NCBI GenBank assembly: GCA_033558025.1
Contig: JAUCEF010000004.1
Span: forward strand, 3,348,001 to 3,412,000
Direction: 5' to 3'
DNA length: 64,000 nucleotides
From: Phytophthora sp. 'mugwort'
Lineage: Eukaryota > Oomycota > Peronosporomycetes > Peronosporales > Peronosporaceae
Shown here piece by piece: positions 54,830-64,000 of this stretch. The number at the start of each line of letters is the position of its first letter. Within the stretch, counting starts at the first letter, position 1. Below the pieces are notes generated by a model that searched no databases, was not told the origin of the DNA, and was given only the letters and a program-made list of their open reading frames with translations. The position numbers and the translations under genes are program-made.

Positions 54830-56256
54830 GGTCCGTTAAGCAGAATGAATAGGCAGACCTCCGAAATTATCTCTGTGCTTCTTCACAATATCTTGCAAAT
54901 GTGGGTACAACTGATGGACAGACCACTTACCGTCAAGCCCAAGCGACAAACCGCATCGCGTCATCGCCTTTCCAGCGTAGGGCATACCTTTTTGTCGCAT
55001 TGACCTCTCTCACGCTGTCAGCTGCGACCTGAAGAAAGAATTTCTTCCCCGGATTCTGGAGCTCCCCAGACCACGATCCATCCTTCATCACTTTGTCCTG
55101 CCAGCAGTCCGATTCGATGCGATCGATCTTCCTTTCGCTCCACTTCCGCTTCCACGCGTTTTTTATCTTAGCGATGATAAAAGAGCCCGCCGGTTGGCAG
55201 AGATCGGTCGCGTTAGGTGGAAAAGCCTTAGGTCGGTTTTAATCTCCTTGAGCTCTTCTTCACACTCATAAGCTTTGAGGTGTCTTGAACAGTTGTCCAG
55301 ATACACAGTCTTCGCTCGTCCACGAGGGTCCGCCTTGATTGCTCTCGGTTCCTTCAGCTATTCCCGAAAGAGCTTCTATGTCATCCGACCTTTATTGCCC
55401 GAGCGGTAGGTCACGCCAACGGTTTTATTAGGGATGCCGCGAATGGGTAGCTTCTGGAAACGTTCGTGAAGGTCATCGTGGGGGAGAAAATTCTCGCACA
55501 CGCTCCGCCTGACAAACGAACCACCATCGTCACTCCTTCTCCGCCCGATACCACATCAGCATACTTGATGTTCTTCTCCCCCGAAGCCTTGCCGTTATCG
55601 AAATCCACCAGGAAGTGGGTTTGGTCAATACTCTCGATCGCGTCCTCGTTTAGCGGGCCATTTACGAACCCACATTGCACCTCTCCAGGTGAAAAGCGAC
55701 TTGTTTCTCGATCTGCAGAAACTTTGCTGGGCTGAGCTGCTTCTTACCCGTATGAGCTCGGAGAACGATACGATGACTCTCCATGAAACAATGCACCCAG
55801 CGTGACGTTATCTTGTCGATGATTAGCACCCCTGTATCGTCAACGCTGGTATCGTTATAGACACCGATCTTGTCGCGCAGAATCGGCTTAGCCATTGTCG
55901 AAGCAGAGGGGGATCGAATTCAATTCAATCTTACGCAGCCAACCAAACTCATCCAGGAGCGCAGGATACAGCCACATGACCATCGGGCTCCGACGCTGCC
56001 CTCTCCCGCTGATCACCTTTATGCTGACTCGACGCCTGCTGTCATTGCGGCGAGCAGAGATCGACACGGCGCCTCTCCCAGAGTCCAAAGTCTGAGCCCG
56101 CTTTCTCCACCAGTCCATCGCCTTTGCCAGATTTGCAGCACGTGTAACAGAACTGAAGATGCCTGAAAATGCGTGAATTACATTCCATTGCATCCTCGGG
56201 TTTCCTCCTAGTTCTCCATAATATGGACTACCTTTCGACGTTGGCCAACGTCGCAC
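54830..56256 (-). pseudogene. DDE_1-type transposase of the TIR element, broken
   Basis: Minus-strand blocks in order: NPRMQWNVIHAFSGIFSSV (about 56150-56205), HTGKKQLSPAKFLQIEKQ (about 55710), ESIDQTHFLVDFDNGKASGE with KYADVVSGGEGVTMVVRL (about 55520-55630), SYPIRGIPNKTVGVTYRSGN (about 55410-55460), VYLDNCSRHLKAY (second catalytic aspartate, about 55270-55310), and GKAMTRCGLSLGLDGKWSVH toward the end (about 54920-54980). This order is typical of a large oomycete DDE_1 family. Frame changes occur at 55680, 55430 and further down. Confidence 0.75.
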
Positions 56257-56820
56257 ACGGCCTGCCTGTGTCGTTTAGGAGAATATAAGTGCTGAATATG
56301 GCAGGTGGGCCCCGCATCATCGTCGGACTGAAACCCATCCGTTGCACGCTCATGCAGCCGTCTGGAAACAGGGCTGAATCTTGAGCTTAGATTTAACTTC
56401 GCAGTAGGCGTGAGGACGTCGTGGAGCGCGGAACTAGCGCCATCAGCGCTGCTAAGCTTGTCGCACCGAGGGCATATCACAAACCGTTCCGTTCCGATTG
56501 GACGTCCACAGAATGGATGCATGTAACAGGATCACGTCGGACATGAGTGCACAGATCCCACAGCTTCACCGCATCCACCACAAGGTTTAGTGAGTCGCAC
56601 TGGTCAAGACGTCTGTAAAGTCGATTGGTTGTTAGAGGAAAAATGAAATAAGAGGTAAAAGTTTTCGGGCGGTACTACACGTCTGCCCCACCCTTCACCC
56701 CCTACAACACGAATGCGGAGGTACCATCAGGCTGTCTTGTGAATGGTGAACTTTTGCGCCGTATTAATGGTTGTCGTCGCGCGGGACTTCCAAAAACCCA
56801 CGGAGGAAAAAACAACTGCA
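56256..56820. other. Transposon internal region without a readable gene
   Basis: Lies between the transposase and the right end of the TIR element. A minus-strand frame at 56208-56522 has a zinc-finger-like C..C pattern (FVICPRCDKLSSADG) that may be the transposase N-terminus. Confidence 0.3.
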
Positions 56821-56837
56821 AAAGTTTTGCATAATAC

Positions 56838-56905
56838 GGAACTCGAACCCCGGTCGGGTGATTGGACCACAGCGACCCTAACTATCTGAAGCAGAGCAAA
56901 CTGAT
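56838..56905 (-). repeat. tRNA-like sequence with strong box B
   Basis: The minus strand reads CAGATAGTTAGGGTCGC (box A-like) and, 24 bases later, GACCGGGGTTCGAGTTCCG, a near-consensus box B with a pairable T stem. Acceptor halves do not pair well. Most likely a SINE head or pseudo-tRNA. Confidence 0.4.
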
Positions 56906-57029
56906 TGTGATTGTCAAAAAGCAGAGCTACTTCAAATGTCATTTTTTGGTAAGTACCATGGATAGTCTCGCTCAGACTACTTAGTAACTTAGATTATTAT
57001 TGAACACAGACTAATTACCGTAGATACTG

Positions 57030-57110
57030 TAATGGCATCGTCGCAACGACATGCGATGAGAGAACCGAGCAGGGATGTCAAAAAAAAGTTTTGTCCTTTT
57101 TACCTGGAAT
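57030..57110. repeat. Dispersed repeat R1, right half split by the TIR element
   Basis: Matches 49060-49155 through TAATGGCATCGTCGCAACGA, GAGAGAACCGAGC and a TGTCAAAAAAAAG segment. The left half is at 54595-54634 (ATACGCCGCGATGATCGAGT). Together they show where the TIR transposon inserted. Confidence 0.6.
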
Positions 57111-57379
57111 GACCACTGGGCCTTCCCACTTGCCCAGTGGAGAAAAGTGGGAAATTAATACCGGTACAGTTCTTGCATACTGGATTACGGTTTTTGGTGG
57201 TTCTCGACGTTCCCTGCCAAGAATTCATTGGTTGAAGACAGTGGCTTGATACTGGTTAGTAGAAGGTATTTCCACCGGTATCATCAAAAACCACCAGGTC
57301 CCATTCACCCCACTTTTCCCCTCTAAATGGACCGGGAATTGGAACGGTAGGGGTGCCATTTTCCAAAAGGCGTCGTTGC

Positions 57380-57425
57380 CATCCCTGAACCGAGCTACTA
57401 GCAAACATCGGGTCTTCACGAAGAC
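57380..57425. repeat. Dispersed repeat R1, partial copy
   Basis: GAACCGAGCTACTAGCAAAC and ATCGGGTCTTCACGAAGAC match the segment at 49091-49130. A 9-bp palindrome (CCACTGGGC/GCCCAGTGG) lies nearby at 57113-57140. The rest of 57140-57790 shows no gene. Confidence 0.5.
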
Positions 57426-57859
57426 AGTGGTTCGGACGCCTATCTGGATGTGACTTGGAAAATATATTTTTATGCACTACCCTACACCTTCGAGCATTGC
57501 ATCCGTACATCGTATAGTGCATACCTCTGGACGAGGTGGGGGGGGTCCCGTTATTTGTGTTTCGCACCATTCGCTGACCAGACGCCTCGAGCCGTCGCGA
57601 GTAGGCTATCGGACTCATCCGGGCTTCGTGCGGGGTGTAGCGGGGATGGCATCAAGAATGGAGCTGGGACCAAGTGCCGTCTGAATGTTCTTTCCAGCGG
57701 TGATGACGACAGTGCGAGTGAGCTCGATCGTGACGACGATTGAGCTCTTCCATTAAGGGGGTCGCACCCTCCTCCTCCGTCGGACGTGTCCAGTCACTTC
57801 GACACCATGAACTGTCATAGTGAAGGTATGGGTCGGTTTGTGAGACGTCTGCTGTTGAC

Positions 57860-59740
57860 GTGGTGGCACCGCCGTTCCAGCAACCTCGGCTGGACTCTTG
57901 GGAGGCGCTCCACTCGTATATCAGTGATTATTCAGCAGCGAGCTACCAGGTTTGTTCGCTCAACGATTGGATATGGACATTGCTGCCATCTAACCTCCGT
58001 CTGACGCGTCTTCCTTGCAGAACTTTCGCGTTCGCACCAACAACAAAGTGGAAGAGGGGAACAAGAAAATCAGAAATACTCGCTCGAAAGCGCCACTTAT
58101 TCCGGAAGAATGGGTGTTGTACAACACGACTCTGGTCTGTACGCATTCTGGCACCTTCACACCGCGTGGAAAAGGAAATCGTCAGCACCAAGAGAGTTGT
58201 GCGACTGCGTGTCCAGCCCGGGTAGACAACGCTGGCTTCAGACAGGCTCATGTGGGAACAGATTGGAAGAGAAGGGTACCGAGGTGCTCAGATGGGTTTG
58301 ATTGTGTGGTAAACTAACGCTGTTAAATGTTTATGACACCTGACCAATGCGTGCGTTCGTGTTGTCAACGGAGATGTTGATGACCCTCGATTTTTAATCT
58401 GTATTACGGTTACGAAGCTAAAGCATACCCATCCTCTCATCAAAACCAACTACGGGAGGTACCCCGCAGTCCGAACCGCGCTTCCGAGCCATGTGATCGC
58501 TATTGTTGATGAGCTCCGAAAGGCTGGAGCCAAAAAGAAGAGCATTCTGCAGTACATTCTTGATCGCTTCAACTGCAACATGTCCATTCATGACGTTCAC
58601 AATTTGGCGGCTAAACAGCAGCTGAAGACGTGGATGAAGGAGTTCTGTGAAGTGGACGGAAGCATTGGGCGAAGTTTTGTCGAAGGGCAACATGAGAAGG
58701 TGTGACTACTACTTTCGTATACCAATTTGCTGTCGTAACGATTTATCGATGCTGTAACACGTAGAAAATAGCAACGTGCATTACTGTGCAGACTCGGTGT
58801 ATTCGTGCGATGTTTGCACGCTTTCCTGAAGTGGTTTTGATGAACGCTACTCATGGCACGAACGCATCAAAGTACACACTTTCTCTTTTATGGTTCACGA
58901 CGCTTTTGGCAAAAAAAAGGTCAGATCGTGCAACATTTTGTTCTTCAGTGAGCGCGCGATGACGTTGATAAGAGCAATGGGATGTAAAGCTGCAGTGTTG
59001 ATGTTTGACAAAGATTTTATGGAGATTTCAGTTCTCAAAGCATCCCTTCCAGATACTACAATTTTGCTATGTCAATTCCATGTGTCCGAGTATCTTTGAG
59101 TGCAAATCGGATCTGGTGACAATGGGCCGTCGTCGTGGCAAAACAATCAGTTGAGAAACATGATGTCTTTGATAATGAGAGCAAAGACGTAGTTCGATTA
59201 CACAAAAGCATCGAAGCTACGTGGGCCACATCCTTGCGATTAGGTCGTGCCCAGCACATCGGGGACACGTTGTTGAAGGCAGATCTGCTATCGCCACGCT
59301 GAGGGAGGTTGTTTCAGATGGGCATGAGATGGTGTCAGATGGGCGCGAGACGGTGTTAGATGGGCGCGGTATGTTTCTGATACATACACTGCTGGTACGC
59401 CTTCTACTATCAATTGCATCTATTTGAAGTCTACCTACGCAAAAACTGAAATAACTGTAGGCCAATGTGGTGCTCGTATGAGCGCGAAAATGCTGTCACA
59501 TTGGGTAACAATACGAACAATCAGTTAGATTCGTCTTGGAAGCAACTGAAAGACACCATGACGGCCACAAGGGGTGCTGATGAGTGTGTCGCCTCCATTA
59601 TGTGTTACCAGAGTCGAGAAGAACGCAGGCTTGTGACAAAGCGCACAAAATATCAGTCGTCCAAATGTGAAGTACGATCGAGAGAAGCCGCTCGTGGCGA
59701 ACTTGGTAAGCGAGCGTGCATGTGAACTTATTTTCGGCAG
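57860..59740 (+). pseudogene. MULE transposase, N-terminal and core parts
   Basis: FAR1-like N-terminus: LDSWEALHSYISDYSAASYQ (about 57890), a short GT...AG-like gap, then FRVRTNNKVEEGNKKIRNTR and SCATACPARV (58020-58230). Middle: LKHTHPLIKTNYGRYPAVRT then IVDELRKAGAKKKSILQYIL (58420-58700). Core: GCKAAVLMFDKDFMEISVLK and DTTILLCQFHVSEYL (58980-59097), then NAVTLGNNTNNQLDSSWKQL (59490-59550) and NLVSERACELIF (59700). Stops and indels break it. Closest relative in this window is the fragment at 26.8-27.1 kb. Confidence 0.78.
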
Positions 59741-59879
59741 TACTATTTTGCTGTAGTGGTCGTGCGTACACTTTCCTCCAGGCATACCGAAAAATATACT
59801 GGTCAAACAATTATTGTCAATAAAATTTAGCAATATATTTATTTTTGTGGCAATATGTATATTTATTGCAGTTAAAGAT

Positions 59880-61740
59880 GGTGCTCCATTCGTTTCTTCA
59901 GCCAGTCAACTACAGTGACCACTGCTACGATCAAGGCTCATTTTGAATCGGCTTCCCGCTCAAGTCTCCATTGTATCAGCCCCGCAATGCTGGCCCCTCA
60001 GCGACTCGTCCGCCCCACCTTCTCGACCCGGCAGGTCTCCCAGTTCTTCTTTCGGCCTTGCCGGGATAAGAATGATGAGACCATTCTTGAGTACTACCGG
60101 TACCGCTGTGGTACGGTGCGCAAGAGGGAAGCCGCAACGGCTGGTCCAATCTGATGCAGCACGTCCGCCAGCAGCACCCGGAATACGAGGTAGAGATGCT
60201 GGCTGCCACGACCGCAGAGACTGGGTCGTTGGCATACTACGTGCGCCATACCTCTCAGAATCTCAGAATCGGTATGGATGGCTGCGATGGATTGTGATGA
60301 ACAATCTACCTCTTACATTTTGTGAGAATGTAGACACTAGACGGTAAGAAACACAAGATATCCCTTCATTTTTATCAGTATTTATTAACATTCTTCATTA
60401 TTTACCTTGTAGTTACTCCACTCTCGATTCGATTTGTGTCGAAACGCTGGTATCCGTTTTGGGCGGGGTCATGTTGGCTGTGCTGCGAAAGATAGCGGCT
60501 GAGATCCCCGAGTAATTCGGGCTCATCCTGGATGGCTGGAGCCATGCATCAGAACACTACGTGGCTGGCTTTACCAGCTATGAGGTGGATGGCGTGGCAA
60601 AGCAGCACTGCTGTGCATGTCCCCTCTCATTGTAGCCCCTGACGACGACCACTCCGCCCAAACGCACCAGGCCTTTCTGACGGAGATGCTACACCGTGGC
60701 TACGGTAAGCGTATGGAACAATGTCTGTTTATTGTTGACGATAATTGCTCCGTCAACCGTCGTCTATCTACACTGCTGGATGTCCCTTTGGTCGGCTGTG
60801 CAAGCCATCGCCTAAATTTGGCTGTCCAAGTTGACTTGCCGACTACGAGGAAGACCTATCGGCGGCGCAAGCTCTGATGGTCAAGCTGCGCACCTTGAAC
60901 CAATCGGCAAAACTCCGGTAAGTTATTTTTTGGAGTGATTCTTACTATTTTAAATTAAACATATTTTTGTGTGGCTATGGATGTAATTTTGAACAGATTC
61001 AAAACGCCACTCCGAGCTGTCATTCGCCAATCCACACGATGGAGCTCCACGTTCGGAATGCTAAAGCGCTATTTCAGGCTGCTGGAGCACTTGGATGCGA
61101 CGACGAAGACCTGGCAAAGCTGCTGCCTTCTACTGCCCGCAACAAGAGGCTTCGGGTGCTGCTCAAGGAGCTGGAGGATGTCGAGTCCATTGCGAAGGCG
61201 CTACAGCGAGAGGACATCACCCTGCTGGACGCCCGTGTGTGGCGTGATGGGTTGGTCAAGTTTAAGCCGGCTTACGCTGTGTATTTGGGTACGTTCATTG
61301 CAGTGATATGTCACTAAATATTTTACTGACGCAGTTGCACGCAGCTCCTCGTTCTGATATTGTAACGAACTCCAACCTCAAAGCCGGCTGCGTGCGCATT
61401 CTGAGTGGCAAGGGAGCGAAGATGACAAGAAACGAGAAGGCCGCGCTGCGGCCCTTCGTTTAATTCAGCTGGGTGAAGCAGCAGCAGTACCAAGGCCAGC
61501 ACGAATGAGTCGCTGGTGGAGAGGATCCAGACTAGCGTCGAATTGCTGCAGAAGTGGAGACGTATAGGCTGATCAAGTCGATTTCGCCAACCGCGAACGT
61601 CGTCGAGAGGTTTTTTAGCGTCGCGCGTGCAACGCTTGGTCAAGAACCTCACTGCTTGTAGCCTGCAACGCTAGAGAAGCTGCTCTACCTGCGCGAGAAG
61701 GGCAACTATTGGAGTGTCCTCACTGTTGACGCACTGGATT
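59880..61740 (+). pseudogene. hAT transposase, broken, nested in the MULE
   Basis: A BED-type zinc finger near 60080-60190 (YRCGTVRK, then after a shift NLMQHVRQQHPEYEVEML) leads into LAYYVRHTSQNL. The RNase H-like core follows: LILDGWSHASEHYVAGFTSY (about 60520-60580), [20 protein letters not shown] (about 60730-60790) and [15 protein letters not shown]. The hATC dimerisation end is ANVVERFFSVARATLGQ and LEKLLYLREKGNYW (61586-61715). Stops near 60290, 60510 and 61640 disable it. Insertion into the MULE is shown by MULE sequence on both sides. Confidence 0.8.
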
Positions 61741-61849
61741 AGTTGGTTACTGGCATGTTGCTGATAGTACGTTATGCAATAATTTACTGACGGCTTTCCT
61801 TCCTAGCGACACATTATTTATTTTTCTGTTGTAGGTCCACTAGATATCA

Positions 61850-62400
61850 ATGCCATAATCGGCATGCCTGCTTTCCACGTGGCAGTTCCCGGGTTTTACT
61901 TGATCAAGAACGAGAGAGCCGGTGATGATGCTCTAGATGAGCCAAATGTTGAGTACTCCATGGATAAGCGCGACTGGAAGTGCTCGTGCTTGTTCATGAC
62001 GACATGTCTGCTACCCTGTCGCCACGTGTTTTATATTCGGAAAGCTCTGAATGAGGAACTCGTAGTTTCAACACAATTACTCTCCTCCCCATGGCTGCTC
62101 GATTCGCTTCGTTCGTCACCTCATCTGGAATAAATTCCTGGTGCTGCAGTTGCTGTGTCAAGTGAGGCCGAATAAAAATCAACCATGGGGCTCAAACCGT
62201 AAGTACCGTGAGTCTCGTGCAGTTTCCAATTCCATCAGCGAGACGATAGGCACTATGGGGATGCCTCAATACCGTTCTGCACTTCAAACTCTTTAAGAAT
62301 TGGCGAGGCTGTTCAAACGTAGTGAATGCGATGTGTTGGCTCGCATTTACACGACAAGAGAGAGTCGATGAATACACAATACCGGCCTGTGATATTCTAC
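61850..62400 (+). pseudogene. MULE transposase C-terminal part with SWIM zinc finger
   Basis: FYLIKNERAGDDALDEPNVE is followed by DWKCSCLFMTTCLLPCRHVF, a complete SWIM motif (C-x-C...C-x-H, 61975-62032), then RKALNEELVVSTQLLSSPWL. After frame changes, MGMPQYRTALQTL and ELARLFKRSECDVLARI (62258-62350) form the tail. It continues the MULE at 57.8-59.7 kb. Confidence 0.75.
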
Positions 62401-62722
62401 CCCCGAAGCACCGACTCTAGCATCTGAAACGGTGACTCTATCAACCGAACTAACCGAGAACCCCGAGTTGGGCATCATCCCATCTCAGTTGGACACCATC
62501 CCATCTCAGATGGGCGATGAACAGTTGGTGCTGGTCGGCCCGACGCGCAACAGCGTAGTCTTATGACTTTATCGATATAGCCACTCGAAGCCAATGATAA
62601 CTTTAGCATTGATCCCTCCACGCTCACGAGGCCACCCTAAATGTACACCTAAAGATGTGAAGGCTGATAAGAACTTGGAAATTGCAACGGCACAAGAGGA
62701 CTCCGAGTTACACAGCCAATAA

Positions 62723-63030
62723 TTGTGTGTCGCATCTATCGCAGACCTTGTGTCTGCTGACGATACGTACAGTAAAGCTGCATCTACGCTCAAGAAATGC
62801 AGACTGTTTGTGTTCACTAAGAAGCCCAAGCCCCCACTAGCACGACAAATCACCAAGGTACCAGCTACAAAGCCACTCGTACGGGCTGACGAGGTGATTC
62901 GGGTATTCTCCAAAGATATTTTAAAAAGATGCGATACAAAGGTTGCGACTATACAAGAAGGCTGCAGGTCTCGCAGAGCGAGATATTGCTGTCGATATTC
63001 TGGAGTTCGGAGTCATCACTCTTAGAATCA
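62723..63030 (+). other. Linker-like open frame between SWIM and C48 parts
   Basis: A 100-codon frame, lysine-rich with KKCRLFVFTKKPKPPLARQI, has no known motif. Position and composition suit the basic linker between the two MULE domains. Confidence 0.3.
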
Positions 63031-63249
63031 TGAAACGTACCATCGTGCTATGGCAGCTGTGAAAGAAATCGACCCTGCGTTGAATGGATCGACACAATCG
63101 ACTTTACCCCTCAGACGACACACACACCTCAAATTGAAGAGGATCCACACATGAGAATGAAGCTCTGCCAACTTCAACTGCTATCTGGAGAGGTATGTAA
63201 AATATGTTGGTCTGAGTATTACTGTGCCTACCTCCAACAATGCTGTGTA

Positions 63250-63545
63250 ACCCATAAATAGAGGTTCTTGATCTCGCCGCAAAGGGCTGTCTGAGCGATA
63301 CTACAATGACTTCAATGACAACAAAGCTCTTTGGGACAAGGCCTGACGTTGTCGTTACGAGTCCACATGCTGTCGGTGTCGTCATCAAAAAATCAAACAG
63401 CCACTATAAACAGGGGGTATATGTCCACATTTTTCTACGGATCGTCTGATGAGAAAGTTCTGATTGCATTTAACTGCAACGGCAATCATTGGTGCTCAAT
63501 CAGGATCGACCTCGATGGTTTGGGTTGGTTTGTCATTCGATAAGA
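63250..63545 (+). pseudogene. Ulp1/C48-like cysteine protease fragment
   Basis: DVVVTSPHAVGVVIKKSNSH near 63350 and, in a second frame, EKVLIAFNCNGNHWCSIRID near 63450-63510 resemble the region up to the catalytic histidine (HW) of Ulp1-type SUMO proteases. The aspartate and cysteine halves are not visible before the window ends. A truncated or decayed captured protease is likely. Confidence 0.5.
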
Positions 63546-64000
63546 TGATATTAGATGGTACAAGTGGGTTTTAGTGTGTCGTCTCGACTATGCTGGATGG
63601 TTGCACGAACACGCGACCTTCGCGAAAATGTCGAAACGGGTTTCAAAGCGATTTGCCGCCAGCCCTTAATCTTAACTCTTTCACTACCAAACATTTCTTG
63701 CAGGTCCGCTCCAGACCAATTACTTGACCAATGAGAGCGCAGCATTGCATGTTTATCGAGATATCCTGTGACCGTTGGTGACCACGTTGCGATCCTGGTG
63801 CGCCTCACCGTACTGCCCTCAGTTGGAAATTTCGAAACAGAGCGCGTGCTGCGGAGCGATCTCTCCCCGCAAGTATGCAGTGACTACGGCGACGCGTCCT
63901 GGACTGGCAGCAGTACAGCAAGGAGATCATCGGCAACAGGCTCCGGATGCTGACGTCCACACACAAGCGGTGCACTCCGCGACACATCAAGCGTTCTATT
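63546..64000. other. No gene supported
   Basis: Short frames only. May hold the remaining protease part in degraded form. Confidence 0.3.

Larger units (their letters stand above)
54635..57028 (-). mobile_element. TIR-bounded DDE_1-type DNA transposon
   Basis: Ends are 21-bp inverted repeats differing at one base: left 54635-54655 (AGTACCTACGGTAATTAGTCT), right 57008-57028. Inside, on the minus strand, is a transposase relic at about 54830-56250, and near the right end a tRNA-like sequence. Flanks on both sides match repeat R1, so the element sits within a copy of it. Total about 2.39 kb. Confidence 0.75.
57800..63545 (+). mobile_element. FAR1-like MULE with SWIM and C48-like parts, interrupted by a hAT element
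   Basis: Plus-strand transposase pieces at 57860-59740 continue at 61850-62400 after a hAT insertion of about 2 kb. Further downstream an Ulp1-type protease segment occurs at 63280-63545. The order FAR1-like N-terminus, MULE core, SWIM, C48 is that of MULEs that captured Ulp1-like genes. Termini were not found, so the right end is approximate and membership of the C48 part is inferred. Confidence 0.6.

Overview
The window looks like a piece of an oomycete nuclear genome, most likely Phytophthora or a close relative. The reasons are compact genes with few, short introns (about 60-90 bp, GTRNGT...YAG), oomycete-type initiator motifs 15-45 bases before start codons, an oomycete-style gene set (MAPEG array, ALG14, mitochondrial uS15, family 3 pectate lyase, cutinase), and a heavy load of decayed copia, LINE, MULE, Harbinger, hAT and pogo-type elements. 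All calls come from reading the sequence; no database search was run.

Layout. 0-5 kb: two divergent paralogues that join a Psq-type helix-turn-helix to a uracil phosphoribosyltransferase-like domain whose PRPP loop is degenerate; the left one runs off the window. 5-17 kb: transposon debris, namely a zinc-knuckle fragment, a Harbinger/PIF transposase pseudogene, a plus-strand Ty1/copia relic and a minus-strand MULE relic. 17.1-22.1 kb: a minus-strand copia element with two recognisable LTRs. 22.4-24.85 kb: the most unusual segment, a remnant of an integrated small DNA virus of Polinton-like or virophage-like type. It has a double-jelly-roll-like major capsid protein, a divergent adenain-type cysteine protease and a small protein with two ExoX-C-like motifs, and the two main genes face away from a perfect 12-bp palindrome. 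24.85-32 kb: an L1-like LINE that truncates the viral protease and itself carries a MULE fragment.

32.9-42.4 kb is the gene-dense island: six tandem minus-strand MAPEG genes (two broken), then ALG14 (N-glycan precursor synthesis), an N-carbamoylputrescine amidase homologue that lacks its catalytic cysteine, a MORN-repeat protein and mitochondrial uS15. 42.4-48 kb: an AT-rich hairpin repeat, a pogo-type transposase relic, a retroelement gag fragment, a broken cutinase and an intact secreted pectate lyase. 48-64 kb: repeats and nested transposons, including a TIR-bounded DDE_1 element inserted in an older repeat, and a FAR1-like MULE with SWIM and Ulp1/C48-like segments split by a hAT element.

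The functional genes fall into housekeeping (ALG14, uS15m, MORN), membrane lipid or thiol metabolism (MAPEG), polyamine-related (amidase homologue) and plant cell-wall attack (pectate lyase, cutinase relic). They do not form one pathway. Apart from the MAPEG array they are neighbours by position only.
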